Made by a program: the position numbers and the translations under genes | In this document: piece by piece, positions 17,315 to 26,637 of the stretch | Layout of the letters: each line of letters opens with the position of its first letter | Position numbering within the stretch: the first letter of the stretch is position 1 | NCBI GenBank assembly: GCA_016705235.1 | Contig: JADIYP010000001.1 | Location: 930,001 to 994,000 of the forward strand | Direction: 5' to 3' | Source of the DNA: Candidatus Leptovillus affinis | GTDB lineage: Bacteria > Chloroflexota > Anaerolineae > Promineifilales > Promineifilaceae | Length of the DNA stretch: 64,000 nt | The notes under the pieces: generated by a model | Told to the model about the DNA's origin: nothing | What the model saw: the letters and a program-made list of their open reading frames with translations, nothing else | Database searches by the model: none

Positions 17315-18304
17315 ATGTTGAAAGTCTTATTTATCGGCGGCACAGGCATCATCAGTTCCGCCTGTTCCGAATTGGCCCTGGAACGGGGCCTGGATTTGTA
17401 TTTGTTGAATCGGGGCCAGAGTTTTCGGCCCACGCCGGCCGGGGCCAAAGTCTTGCATGGCGACATTCGCAGCCCAGACTCCGTGCGCGCCGCTCTGGGC
17501 GATTTGCAGTTCGACGCCGTGGTGAACTGGATCGCCTTTACGCCGGAGCACATCGAGACGGACCTGGCGTTGTTTAACGGCCGTACCCGCCAATACATCT
17601 TCATCAGCTCCGCCTCCGCTTACCAGACCCCACCCGTGCAACTGCCCATCACCGAGTCCACGCCGCTGCACAATCCCCACTGGGCCTATTCCCGCGCCAA
17701 AATCGCCTGCGAAGAACGCCTGATGCAGGCTTACCGGGATGATGGCTTCCCGATGACGGTGGTACGGCCGTCGCACACCTACGACAAAACCCTGCTGCCC
17801 ATGGACGGCGGCTACACCGTCGTCGACCGTATGCGCCAGGGCAAAAAAGTGATCGTGCACGGCGACGGCACTTCTTTGTGGACGCTGACCCATCACCGCG
17901 ATTTCGCCAAAGCGTTCGTCGGCCTGCTGGGCAACAACCACGCCCTCGGCGAAACCTTCCACATCACCAGCGACGAACTGCTCACCTGGAACCAGATTTT
18001 TGAATTGGTAGCGCAGGCGGCCGGCGTCGAGGCCAACCTCATCCACATCCCCTCAGACTTCATCGCCCGCTTCGAGCCGGATTGGGGCGCCGGGCTGCTG
18101 GGCGATAAAATGCACAGCATGATTTTCGACAACAGCAAAATCAAACGCGCTGTGCCCGGTTTTGTCGCCGCTATTCCCTTCTCTCTGGGCGTGCGAGAGA
18201 TCATGGCCTGGTACGACGCCGACCCATCCCGGCAAAAGGTAAACGCCGACCTGGACCACCGCATGGACGAAATCATAGCGGCTTACGAAGCGGCTTTGCC
18301 GTAA
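17315..18304 (+). CDS. NAD-dependent epimerase/dehydratase-like SDR
   Basis: About 329 residues. Nucleotide loop VLFIGGTGIISSACSELA at the N-terminus, DAVVNWIAFTPEHIE at the end of strand 4, YIFISSASAYQTPP with the catalytic-region Ser/Tyr, and WAYSRAKIACEERLM giving YxxxK. The pattern resembles CSP41/WbmG-type atypical SDRs and the ribosome-associated RNA-binding dehydratases of plastids. A GTG at 17306 gives three more residues; ATG at 17315 is preferred since AGGA lies about 11 bases upstream. Substrate unknown. Followed closely by nadE, perhaps sharing its transcript. Confidence 0.83.
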   Translation: MLKVLFIGGTGIISSACSELALERGLDLYLLNRGQSFRPTPAGAKVLHGDIRSPDSVRAALGDLQFDAVVNWIAFTPEHIETDLALFNGRTRQYIFISSASAYQTPPVQLPITESTPLHNPHWAYSRAKIACEERLMQAYRDDGFPMTVVRPSHTYDKTLLPMDGGYTVVDRMRQGKKVIVHGDGTSLWTLTHHRDFAKAFVGLLGNNHALGETFHITSDELLTWNQIFELVAQAAGVEANLIHIPSDFIARFEPDWGAGLLGDKMHSMIFDNSKIKRAVPGFVAAIPFSLGVREIMAWYDADPSRQKVNADLDHRMDEIIAAYEAALP

Positions 18305-18341
18305 CGCGCAGATTGGACCAATCTAAAAGAAGGATACGCCT

Positions 18342-20432
18342 ATGCAACTAACCACTCTGGCTACCTGTAACCTGAACCAATGGGCTTTAGATTTTGAGGG
18401 TAACTTGCAGCGCATCGAAGAATCGATCCGGCAGGCGAAGGCGGCCGGGGCCAGATACCGCCTGGGGCCGGAACTGGAAATAACAGGCTACGGCTGCGAA
18501 GACGCCTTTCTGGAAGGCGACACGCTGCGCCACGCCTGGGAATGCCTGGGCGAACTGCTCTCCGGCGACCTGACCCACGACATTTTGTGCGACATCGGGA
18601 TGCCGGTGATGCACCAAAACGTGCGTTATAACTGCCGGGTGCTGGTTTTGAACGGCCGTATCCTCCTCATCCGCCCCAAAATGATCCTGGCCGACGACGG
18701 CAACTACCGCGAGCCGCGCTGGTTCGCCCCCTGGCAGCGCCGCCGCACCGTCGAAGCATTCGCCCTGCCGCGTTCCATCCGGGCCATTACCGGCCAGGAA
18801 ACCGTGCCCTTTGGCGATGCGGCCATCGCCACCCGCGACACCGTGCTGGCTTCCGAGACCTGCGAAGAACTGTTCGCCGTGGACAGCCCCAACGTCTACC
18901 TGGGGCTGGATGGCGTGGAAATCCTGGCCAACGGCTCCGGCAGCCACCACGAACTGCGCAAACTCCACCGCCGCATCGACCTGATCCAGAACGCCACGGC
19001 CAAGGGCGGCGGCATTTACCTCTACGCCAACCAGCAGGGCTGCGATGGCGGGCGATTGTATTTTGATGGCTGCGCGCTGATTGCGGTGAACGGCCGTATC
19101 ATCGCCCAGGGTTCCCAATTTTCGCCGCACGATGTAGAAGTCGTCACGGCCACAATCGATTTGGAGGACGTGCGCTCCTACCGGGGGGCCATCGGCAGCC
19201 GCCAGGTGCAGGCCAGCGAAGCCGCGCCCGTGCCCCGCATCCTGGCCGACTTCGACCTTACGCATCACGCCTCACGCATCACGCCTCAGCCATCGCCCCC
19301 AATCGACGTCCGCTACCATACCCCAGAAGAAGAAATCGCTTTTGGCCCCGCCTGCTGGCTGTGGGACTACCTGCGCCGGTCGGGGATGAGCGGCTTTTTT
19401 ATTCCGCTGTCCGGCGGGGCGGACAGCGCCTCGGTGGCCGCCCAGGTGGGCGTGATGTGCCAGATGGTCGCCGCCGAAGCGCAGGCCGGCAATGCCCAGG
19501 TCATCGCCGACGCGCGGCGCATCGCCGGGGCGGCTGATGAGTACCTGCCCACCGACCCGGCCGAATTCGCCGGGCGCATTCTCTACACCGGCTACATGGG
19601 CACAAAAAACAGCAGCAAAGCCACGCGGCGGCGGGCCAAAAAACTGGCGGCGCAAATCGGCGCGGCGCATTTGGATATGAAGATTGATGGGGTGGTAACG
19701 GCCGTGCAAAAACTCTTCACCCGCGTCACCGGCCAGACGCCGCGCTTCAAAGTGCATGGCGGCTCAGAAGCAGAGAATGTCGCCCTGCAAAACATCCAGG
19801 CGCGCGAGCGGATGGTGCTGTCTTATTTGCTGGCGCAGTTGTTGTTGTGGGTCAACGGCCGTGGCGGTTCCCTCCTGGTTCTGGGCACAGGCAACGTCGA
19901 TGAGGCGCTGCGCGGCTACCTGACCAAGTACGATTGCAGCAGCGCCGACATCAACCCCATCGGCGGCATCAGCAAGGTCGATTTGCGCCGCTTCCTGCGC
20001 TGGGCGGCGGAAACGCGCGGCTATACGGCCCTGTACGATGTAATCAACGCGCCGCCCACGGCGGAGCTTGAACCCATCACCGAATCCTACGCGCAGCTCG
20101 ACGAAGTGGATATGGGCATGACGTATGAAGAACTGAGCCAGTTTGGGCGGCTGCGTAAAATTCAGCGCTGCGGCCCGTTGGCCATGTTCGAGAAATTGGC
20201 GTTGGAATGGAACCATCTGCCGCCGGAGGAAGTGGCGGCGAAAGTGAAACATTTCTTCCGCTCTTATGCCATCAACCGCCACAAAGCCACCGTGCTGACG
20301 CCCGCCTACCACGCCGAATCCTATTCGCCCGACGATAACCGCTTCGACCTGCGCCAGTTTCTCTACAATACCCGCTGGACCTGGCAGTTTCGCCGCATCG
20401 ACGAGCGGGTGGCAGAGTTGGGGAAGAAATGA
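18342..20432 (+). CDS. nadE: Glutamine-dependent NAD+ synthetase
   Basis: 696 residues: an N-terminal nitrilase-fold glutaminase and a C-terminal ATP-pyrophosphatase synthetase that amidates deamido-NAD, the last step of NAD synthesis. Glutaminase triad visible as E44 (GPELEITGYG), K113 (RPKMILADDGNYRE) and C174 (ASETCEEL). Synthetase P-loop IPLSGGADSASVA at about 354-366; LGTGNVDEALRGY and DINPIGGISKVDLRRF also match. Length and the RLGPELEI motif fit the long, eukaryote-like branch. Oddity: the linker between domains (about residues 306-319, THHASRITPQPSPP) is encoded by a tandem ACGCATCACGCCTC sequence, the same kind of repeat seen between genes at 28.9 and 44.8 kb. Confidence 0.95.
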   Translation: MQLTTLATCNLNQWALDFEGNLQRIEESIRQAKAAGARYRLGPELEITGYGCEDAFLEGDTLRHAWECLGELLSGDLTHDILCDIGMPVMHQNVRYNCRVLVLNGRILLIRPKMILADDGNYREPRWFAPWQRRRTVEAFALPRSIRAITGQETVPFGDAAIATRDTVLASETCEELFAVDSPNVYLGLDGVEILANGSGSHHELRKLHRRIDLIQNATAKGGGIYLYANQQGCDGGRLYFDGCALIAVNGRIIAQGSQFSPHDVEVVTATIDLEDVRSYRGAIGSRQVQASEAAPVPRILADFDLTHHASRITPQPSPPIDVRYHTPEEEIAFGPACWLWDYLRRSGMSGFFIPLSGGADSASVAAQVGVMCQMVAAEAQAGNAQVIADARRIAGAADEYLPTDPAEFAGRILYTGYMGTKNSSKATRRRAKKLAAQIGAAHLDMKIDGVVTAVQKLFTRVTGQTPRFKVHGGSEAENVALQNIQARERMVLSYLLAQLLLWVNGRGGSLLVLGTGNVDEALRGYLTKYDCSSADINPIGGISKVDLRRFLRWAAETRGYTALYDVINAPPTAELEPITESYAQLDEVDMGMTYEELSQFGRLRKIQRCGPLAMFEKLALEWNHLPPEEVAAKVKHFFRSYAINRHKATVLTPAYHAESYSPDDNRFDLRQFLYNTRWTWQFRRIDERVAELGKK

Positions 20433-20574
20433 GAAATGAGATTGGAGATTGAACCAATCAGCCAATCTCTCATCTCCAATCTCCCAAAACCTCTGTGGTA
20501 CCTTTGTGGCATGTTGGAAGATTCCCGCTGCCCGGCGCAGGTACAAAGCTTCCGGACCGGGCAGGCGTGGGGAG
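20433..20574. repeat. Intergenic inverted repeat (GAGATTGG family)
   Basis: Between convergent nadE and DoxX genes. At about 20434-20488 GAGATTGGAGATTGAACCAATC is followed by its diverged inverse GATTGGCTGAGATTAGAG-like sequence reading CCAATCTCTCATCTCCAATC, so a hairpin can form. Related AGATTGGACCAATCT copies occur at 16.3, 18.3, 30.9, 32.2, 42.8 and 58.5 kb. It may serve as a bidirectional terminator. Confidence 0.6.
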
Positions 20575-21075
20575 TTATTCCGGCAGCGCATCCGGCATAG
20601 GCTCGGGGACCAATCGGCCGCCGCGCACTGTGCCGCCCAGCACCAACGCCGCGCCAATCAGGGCCAGATTTTTGATGATGTACTGCCCTTCAATCGTCAG
20701 CCCAAATGGAAAACTGGTCCAGACTACCTCTGGCAGCACAAAAATGGGCATGGCCGTGCCCGGCATCTGCAAAAAGAGCAGCAGCAGCGTGAGGCGCATA
20801 AACAGGCCAAAGATCAGGCCAAGGCCAATGGCCATCTCCCAGACGGCCAGGATGGGCAGAAAAATATCCGGGTCGATAAAGTAGATGGTGTTGCGCACCA
20901 AATCCTCGGCTGGGCTAAGGCCGGGCACTAATTTGAGCGCGCCAAACCAGAAAAAGATGATGCCTAAACCGACGCGCATGATGACCATGCCATAACGAGC
21001 CATCCAATAGGTGATCGCACGGTCAACAGCATCGAACCGGTCGAGCCAAATTTGACGAGGGGAAACTGTCTTCAT
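20575..21075 (-). CDS. DoxX-family integral membrane protein
   Basis: 166 residues with four predicted membrane helices: VIMRVGLGIIFFWFGALKL, IFLPILAVWEMAIGLGLIFGL, LTLLLLFLQMPGTAMPIF and NLALIGAALVLGG. The pattern GLGIIFFWFGALKL-P and the WE in helix 2 are typical of DoxX/DoxD-like proteins, thought to work with redox or quinone partners; no specific activity is established. ATG at 21075 with GGAG about eight bases upstream. Single gene, converging with nadE. Confidence 0.8.
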   Translation of the reverse strand: MKTVSPRQIWLDRFDAVDRAITYWMARYGMVIMRVGLGIIFFWFGALKLVPGLSPAEDLVRNTIYFIDPDIFLPILAVWEMAIGLGLIFGLFMRLTLLLLFLQMPGTAMPIFVLPEVVWTSFPFGLTIEGQYIIKNLALIGAALVLGGTVRGGRLVPEPMPDALPE

Positions 21076-21256
21076 GGGGTCTCCTAACTGTAAGCTGTGG
21101 GCCGGATAAATAAAAAGAGAACGGCCGTGCAGCTAAGCTGCGCGACAATCCTCTCCCAAACTTGGAGCTTATGGTATCTGGTTTCCGGCGAAATGGGGGC
21201 GGATTTTAGGAAGGGTTAAGCAACGGCCGTGCAGGTGAGTCTGCGCTGAGGGTTCG

Positions 21257-21285
21257 TGGACGGCCGTTCCACCCCATGCTATAAT
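21257..21285 (+). promoter_or_regulatory. Promoter of tmRNA gene with ACGGCCGT in the spacer
   Basis: A perfect -10 TATAAT at 21280-21285, 17 bases after TGGACG (4 of 6 to TTGACA) at 21257-21262. The ACGGCCGT palindrome at 21260-21267 overlaps the -35 end and spacer. The mature tmRNA 5' end lies about 60 bases downstream, so a leader would be trimmed by RNase P. Confidence 0.6.
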
Positions 21286-21343
21286 TTGTCTGCATTTGTA
21301 CGTGGCACCTTAACATGCACTGGCTGCAACACAATCCTGTTCC

Positions 21344-21757
21344 GGGGATGACAGGCTTCGACGGGGAAGGCTGGTCCTGGACTGCAAGCCGAGCACGCTT
21401 TACAACTCGTAAAACTGGAAGCAAACAATTAAGTGCCAATAACAATGCACGCTCCTACAACGCTCTCCCCTTGGCTGCCTAATCGCAGCCGCCGGAAGGC
21501 GTTAGATGAGTCCTGAGATGGACTCCCGTCTGCCTCGACCGTTCGTTGACCGCGAGAGAGCAGGCGACACTTTTGTCAACGTGCGCGAACTCGACACCGA
21601 TGGAGTTAGCTAAGACACCCTTTCGGGGGTGATCGGTTCGCTGGTGACTGACCTCGTCAACCGGGGCGCTCAACAGTTAAAACAAATAGGTTGACTATGC
21701 TTGTAGACGTTCAGCGGTCGAATTTTTCGGACGCGGGTTCGATTCCCGCCATCTCCA
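21344..21757 (+). ncRNA. ssrA: Transfer-messenger RNA (tmRNA, ssrA)
   Basis: Rescues stalled ribosomes by tagging the unfinished protein. The tRNA-like part is formed by the 5' GGGGATG pairing with 3' CATCTCC, a D-arm-like GACAGGCTTCGACGGGG and a T-arm GCGGGTTCGATTCCCGC with the invariant GGTTCGATTCC. The tag frame starts at GCC 21435 and ends at TAA 21482: ANNNARSYNALPLAA, with the usual Ala-start and LAA-type degron end. About 414 nt. The CCA end is not encoded (ACT follows the acceptor stem), so it must be added after transcription. A terminator follows directly. Confidence 0.97.
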
Positions 21758-21760
21758 CTC

Positions 21761-21792
21761 AAAAAAAGCGCTCCAATCGGGGCGCTTTTTTG
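21761..21792 (+). terminator. Rho-independent terminator of tmRNA
   Basis: AAAAAAGCGC, then TCCAATCGGG, then GCGCTTTTTT: the arms pair to a short GC-rich core with an A/T extension and end in a T run. Confidence 0.85.
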
Positions 21793-21831
21793 TTGCCCGC
21801 TGCCCGGCCAAAATTTGGCTATAATCCGGCT

Positions 21832-22596
21832 ATGATTTCAAACGAAATTTTCCTCATTGAAGAGTTGGCGGCGAATGCCTGGCCGGCCGACATGGTGCAG
21901 CATCTGGATGGTTGGCGCTTACGCTTTTCGCATGGCGTTACCCGGCGCATCAATTCTGTTTTGCCCAACCTGGACTTTGGTCGTTATGCGCTGCCGGAAA
22001 AATTGGCGTTGGTGGAAATGTTTTACGGCCGTTTTCAGGCCACTCCACGCTTTCAAATCTGCCCGGCGGCCCAGCCGGCAAACCTGGACGCGGTTTTAGC
22101 CGAGCGCGGCTACACCCTGGACGCGCCGACGTATGTGCAAACGGCCGTTCTCGCCCAGGTTCAATCCCAGCCCTTGCCCGCCGCTGTTACCATCACCCTC
22201 CAGCCGGACCCACCGGCGAGCTGGCTCGATTTTTACCGCGAAGTCGAAGCGTTGAACGACCATGCTATTGCCGTGCGCCGGCGTATTTTAGAGCGCGTCG
22301 CTCCGCCAACGGCCTACGCGCTGGCTTACCAGGACGGCCGTCTCATTGGCATCGGGCTGGGCGTTGCCGAGCGGGGGTGGGTTGGTATTTACACCATGCT
22401 CACCCATCCCGATGCGCGGCGGCAGGGGGCGGCAACGGCCGTATTGGGCCAATTGGCCGCCTGGGGTGAACAGCAAGGCGCTTCCCGCATGTATTTGCAA
22501 GTGATGCAGTCCAACCGCGCAGCCCTGGCCTTGTACGGCCGTTGCGGCTTTGCCACCCGCTACAGCTACCACTACCGCGAACTGCTCCCTCAATAA
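21832..22596 (+). CDS. GNAT-family N-acetyltransferase
   Basis: 254 residues. The N-terminal half (GWRLRFSHGVTRRINSVLP) is typical of long GNATs in which a degenerate GNAT domain precedes the catalytic one. The catalytic loop is THPDARRQGAATAVLGQLAAW (about 205-225) and the final core element SNRAALALYGRCGFATRYSY. The frame is open back into the tmRNA gene, but ATG at 21832 is the first start beyond the tmRNA terminator. Six ACGGCCGT copies in 765 bases. Substrate unknown. Confidence 0.83.
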   Translation: MISNEIFLIEELAANAWPADMVQHLDGWRLRFSHGVTRRINSVLPNLDFGRYALPEKLALVEMFYGRFQATPRFQICPAAQPANLDAVLAERGYTLDAPTYVQTAVLAQVQSQPLPAAVTITLQPDPPASWLDFYREVEALNDHAIAVRRRILERVAPPTAYALAYQDGRLIGIGLGVAERGWVGIYTMLTHPDARRQGAATAVLGQLAAWGEQQGASRMYLQVMQSNRAALALYGRCGFATRYSYHYRELLPQ

Positions 22597-22761
22597 AAAT
22601 CCGGTCCATTTTCTCATCGTCCCGCGGCCAAAATGTGTTAAACTACGCAATTCACGTTAGATGAATATCTAATATAATCCTTGTGCATAAAACCCTTTTG
22701 CGCGATTTATCTCACAATGACGAAGCCCGATCTGGGTTCAACGCTTCCATTGTGAAAAGGT

Positions 22762-24552
22762 GTGTGTATCGGCGTGATCAAGAAACCTGATGTTTACCGC
22801 CGTTTGCTGGGGTATTTACGGCCGTATCCCCAACCGCTCATTCTCGGCTATCTGGCCATGCTGTTTGCTACCGGCCTCAATTTGCTTGTCCCGCAGCTCA
22901 TCAAAGTGGCCATCGACCAGGGGCTGGCCGACGGCCGTGCCCAAGCCTTGTTCGTGGCCGGCGGCCTCATTTTGCTCATCGCTCTGGTGCGCGGCGTGGC
23001 CGGATTTGCCCAGCGTTACTACGGCGAATGGCTCACGCACCGCGTCGCCTACGACCTGCGCAACGAGTTTTACAACAGTGTGCAGTTCCAACCCTTCGCT
23101 TTCCACGATCGCACCCATACCGGCGATCTGATGAGCCGCGCCACCAGCGACGTCACCGAAACAGAGCAGTTTGTCGGCATTGGCCTGATGGATTTGTTGG
23201 CAACTTTGCTGCTGCTGCTGGGTGTGATTGGGGCGATGTTGTGGGAATCCCCCTGGCTGGCGCTGCTGGCCATGATTCCTTTCCCAATTTTGTTGTACGC
23301 TACCCTGCGCTTTGGCGGCACGGTGCGCCCCATGTTCAAAAGCATTCAAGAGCAGATGGGCGTGCTGTCCACCATCATGCAGGAAAGCCTGACCGGCATC
23401 CGCGTGGTGAAAGCGTTTGCCCGCGAGCCATACGAACTGCAAAAATTTGACCATGACAACGATGTCTGGTTCGAGCGGCGCTTTGCCCTGATTCAGACCT
23501 GGGCCAATTATTGGCCGTTTTTCACCTTTTTGGTGGCCCTGAGCATCTTTTTGCTGCTCTGGTTTGGCGGACCGATGGCTTTAGACGGCCGTCTCACCGT
23601 CGGCACGCTCTTCGCCATGATTTCTTATGTACTCATGCTCTCTGCGCCGGTGCAGCGGTTGGGCTTCCTGACCAATCTGATGGCTACTGCCGGGGCCAGC
23701 GCCACCCGCGTCTTTGAAATCATCGACACGCCGGGCGAAATTGTGGAGCGTGAAAAGCCGGTATCTATGCCGGAGGCACGGGGCGAGGTCGTGTTCGAGC
23801 GTGTCGGCTTTGCCTACGGCGGCGGCGAAAAAATCCTGGACGATGTGAGTTTTTATGCCGAACCTGGGCAAAAAGTGGCTTTGATTGGCCCGACCGGTTC
23901 TGGCAAATCGACCATCACCAACCTGATTCCGCGCTTTTATGATGCTACCGACGGCCGTATTTTGCTGGACGGCCACGATATCCGCGATCTGAAAATCCAT
24001 GATCTGCGGCGGCACATCGGTATTGTGCTGCAAGACCCGTTTTTGTTCAGCCAGACAGTAGCCGAAAATATCGCATACGGCCGTCCCGGAGCTACCATCG
24101 AAGACATTTACGCCGCCGCCCGCGCTGCCCGTGCCCACGACTTTATCTTGCAGCTTAGCGAAGGCTACGATACGCGCGTCGGCGAGCGCGGCGTGACCCT
24201 GAGCGGCGGGCAAAAGCAGCGCATCGCCATCGCCCGCGCCCTGCTCAACGATCCGCGCATCCTCATTCTGGACGATTCCACCAGCAGCGTAGACACAGAG
24301 ACGGAGCATCTCATCCAGCAGGCGTTGGCCGTGCTGATGCAAGGGCGCACGACGTTTATCATCGCCCAGCGGCTGCTGACGCTGAAGAACGCGGACTATA
24401 TTCTGGTGCTGGATCACGGCCGTATCGTCGAACGTGGCAAACACGACACCTTGCTGGCGCACAATGGCCTGTACCGCGAAATCTACGATTTGCAGCTTAA
24501 AGACCAGGAAGAATTTGTGGCGTTGCAGGCGGAAATGGCGACTGGGAGCTAG
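22762..24552 (+). CDS. ABC exporter half-transporter with degenerate ATP site
   Basis: 596 residues: six-helix exporter domain (about 20-320), then an ATP-binding domain. Walker A GPTGSGKST (about residue 376), Q-loop VLQDPFLFSQT, intact signature LSGGQKQR. The Walker B catalytic Glu is replaced by Asp (ILILDDSTSSVD, about 505) and the switch His by Gln (FIIAQRLLT). This is the pattern of the degenerate-site subunit of heterodimeric exporters such as TM287. The partner gene begins 32 bases downstream. Start is GTG at 22762 or, with better spacing from AAAAGG, GTG at 22774. Likely exports a lipid, drug or peptide. Confidence 0.92.
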   Translation: MCIGVIKKPDVYRRLLGYLRPYPQPLILGYLAMLFATGLNLLVPQLIKVAIDQGLADGRAQALFVAGGLILLIALVRGVAGFAQRYYGEWLTHRVAYDLRNEFYNSVQFQPFAFHDRTHTGDLMSRATSDVTETEQFVGIGLMDLLATLLLLLGVIGAMLWESPWLALLAMIPFPILLYATLRFGGTVRPMFKSIQEQMGVLSTIMQESLTGIRVVKAFAREPYELQKFDHDNDVWFERRFALIQTWANYWPFFTFLVALSIFLLLWFGGPMALDGRLTVGTLFAMISYVLMLSAPVQRLGFLTNLMATAGASATRVFEIIDTPGEIVEREKPVSMPEARGEVVFERVGFAYGGGEKILDDVSFYAEPGQKVALIGPTGSGKSTITNLIPRFYDATDGRILLDGHDIRDLKIHDLRRHIGIVLQDPFLFSQTVAENIAYGRPGATIEDIYAAARAARAHDFILQLSEGYDTRVGERGVTLSGGQKQRIAIARALLNDPRILILDDSTSSVDTETEHLIQQALAVLMQGRTTFIIAQRLLTLKNADYILVLDHGRIVERGKHDTLLAHNGLYREIYDLQLKDQEEFVALQAEMATGS

Positions 24553-24583
24553 ACTGCCAGTCGCCCACTCTCCACAAGGATGT

Positions 24584-26497
24584 ATGATGAAGAACTTACA
24601 CGACAACAAAACGGCAAACGGCCGTCCCTCCCGACCGCCTTACGATTCCCGCGTAACCGTCGAAGAAAACGAACGCCGCGACCGCGAGGCAAAAATCAAA
24701 AACCTGCTGGATGACGACGAGGAAGATTCAGACCTGGGCAAAGCGTATGACGGCCGTCTCGTCCGCCGCCTGCTCGTTTTCCTCAGCCCCTACCGCGCTC
24801 AGCTCGTCTGGGCCATTTTCCTGATGATTGTCAGCTCGCTGCTCAGCGTTGCCCAGCCCTGGATTATCGGCAAAGCCATCGACGACGGCATCCGCACCAA
24901 CAGCCTGGACACGCTGCGCACCTGGACCCTCATCTTTTTTGGCGCGGCCGTGGGCGAATGGATCACCAACCGCTACCGCATCGCCATCATGGCCTTTGTG
25001 GGCACCAAAGTCGTCGCCGACTTTCGCAGCCGTCTCTTCCGCCACCTGCATACGCTCACCCTCAGCTTCTACAACAACTTCAGCGTTGGCCGCCTGATGA
25101 GCCGCCTCATCAGCGACGTGGGCGTGCTGCAAGATTTCATCACCTGGTCCATCACCGGCCTGTTTCGGTCTGTGTTTGTCCTCATCGGCATCGTCATTGT
25201 GATGCTGGTGATGAATTGGCAGCTTGCCCTGGTTAGTTTTGCCGTACTGCCGTTGATGATTATCCTCACCAACTATTGGCGGCTGCGCGTGCGCCATGCT
25301 TACCGGGCCACGCGGCAGCGGTTATCCCTCATCAACGGCTATCTGAACGAATCCATTTCCGGCATTCGCGTCACCAAAAGTTTCACCCGCGAAGACCTGA
25401 ACGCCCAATACTTCAACGATTTGAACCATTCCTACTTCGACGCCAACGTCGAAGCCACGCGCCTCTCGGCTTTGTTTTTCCCCGGCGTCGATTTTGTCGG
25501 CTCGCTGGCGACGGCCTTGGTGGTGGTGGCTGGCGGCTGGCTGGTGCTGCAAAACAACCTGACGGCCGGGACGTTGGTGGCTTTTGTGCTTTACGTGGAG
25601 CGGTTCTTCCAGCCGATCCGCGAATTGGCGCAGCGTTACAACGTGTTCCAGGCGACGATGACGGCCAGCGAGCGCATCTTCACCCTGTTGGATACGCCGC
25701 CAGAAATTGAAGACGCGCCAGACGCCTTTGCCCTGCCGCCGATTGACGGCCGTGTCGATTTCCACGATGTCAGCTTTGGCTACAACGAGGATCGGCTCAT
25801 CCTCAAGCACATCAACCTGCACGCCGAGCCAGGCGAACGCATCGCTCTGGTGGGCGAGACAGGCGCGGGCAAAAGCACCATCATCCGCCTGATTTCGCGC
25901 TTTTTTGAGGTGAAACAGGGCGAACTGCTGATCGACGGCCACGACATTCGTCAGGTGACGCAGGCCAGCCTGCGGCAGCAGTTGGGCATTGTGCTGCAAG
26001 ACACCTTTCTGTTTTCAGGCACGCTGGCGGACAATATCCGTTACGGCCGTTTAGACGCCAGCGACGAGGAAGTGACAGCCGCAGCCACGGCCGTAGGCGC
26101 TCACCCCTTCATCAGCAAACTGCCCAACGGGTATGCAACGGTGGTCGAAGAAGGGGGCGTGAATCTGAGCGTGGGGCAGCGGCAGCTGATCTCCTTTGCC
26201 CGCGCTTTGCTGGCCGAGCCGCGCATCCTCATCCTCGATGAGGCCACGAGCAGCGTGGACACGGCCACGGAAAAGATCATCCAACAGGCGTTGGACACGT
26301 TGATGGAAGGGCGCACCAGCTTTGTGATTGCCCACCGGCTGAGCACGATTATAAACGCCGACCAGATTGTGGTGATGGATGACGGCCGTATCGTCGAGCA
26401 AGGCACGCACCAACAGCTTTTGGCGCAAAAAGGGCGCTACTACAACCTGTACACCATGCAGTGGGCGCAGCAAGACGCGCCGTTCAGCCAAAACTAA
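24584..26497 (+). CDS. ABC exporter half-transporter with canonical ATPase residues
   Basis: 637 residues: charged N-terminal extension (ENERRDREAKIKNLLDDDEE), six-helix exporter domain and ATP-binding domain. Walker A GETGAGKST (about 425), Walker B ILILDEATSSVD with the catalytic Glu, and switch His in FVIAHRLST. Its signature motif is altered to LSVGQRQ. Together with the upstream subunit this gives one full site (these Walker motifs plus the partner's LSGGQ) and one degenerate site, the TM287/288 arrangement. AAGGA precedes the start; ATG at 24584 and 24587 are both possible. The open frame upstream to 24434 lies inside the previous gene. Confidence 0.92.
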   Translation: MMKNLHDNKTANGRPSRPPYDSRVTVEENERRDREAKIKNLLDDDEEDSDLGKAYDGRLVRRLLVFLSPYRAQLVWAIFLMIVSSLLSVAQPWIIGKAIDDGIRTNSLDTLRTWTLIFFGAAVGEWITNRYRIAIMAFVGTKVVADFRSRLFRHLHTLTLSFYNNFSVGRLMSRLISDVGVLQDFITWSITGLFRSVFVLIGIVIVMLVMNWQLALVSFAVLPLMIILTNYWRLRVRHAYRATRQRLSLINGYLNESISGIRVTKSFTREDLNAQYFNDLNHSYFDANVEATRLSALFFPGVDFVGSLATALVVVAGGWLVLQNNLTAGTLVAFVLYVERFFQPIRELAQRYNVFQATMTASERIFTLLDTPPEIEDAPDAFALPPIDGRVDFHDVSFGYNEDRLILKHINLHAEPGERIALVGETGAGKSTIIRLISRFFEVKQGELLIDGHDIRQVTQASLRQQLGIVLQDTFLFSGTLADNIRYGRLDASDEEVTAAATAVGAHPFISKLPNGYATVVEEGGVNLSVGQRQLISFARALLAEPRILILDEATSSVDTATEKIIQQALDTLMEGRTSFVIAHRLSTIINADQIVVMDDGRIVEQGTHQQLLAQKGRYYNLYTMQWAQQDAPFSQN

Positions 26498-26637
26498 CGC
26501 GAAAAATTTCTTGACGCAAAGGCGCAAAGAGGCAAAGAAGCAAAAGAAGTAGATAACAAGTTCTCTTTGCGCCTTTTGTTTCTTTGCGTTCTTTGCGTTG
26601 AAATTCTTCTTTTCTGAGGATAGCAAAGGAAGGTACC
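26498..26637. repeat. GCAAAG/CTTTGC inverted repeat between genes
   Basis: Sequence of the type GACGCAAAGGCGCAAAGAGG at about 26513-26532 is mirrored by TTCTCTTTGCGCC and TTTCTTTGCGTTCTTTGCG at about 26561-26598, giving a long imperfect hairpin after the ABC operon. It may terminate the operon; no T run follows, so a repeat element is equally likely. Confidence 0.55.

Noticed and set aside
21206..21673. Two minus-strand open frames over the tmRNA
   Set aside because: They are shadows of the tmRNA gene and have no protein features.
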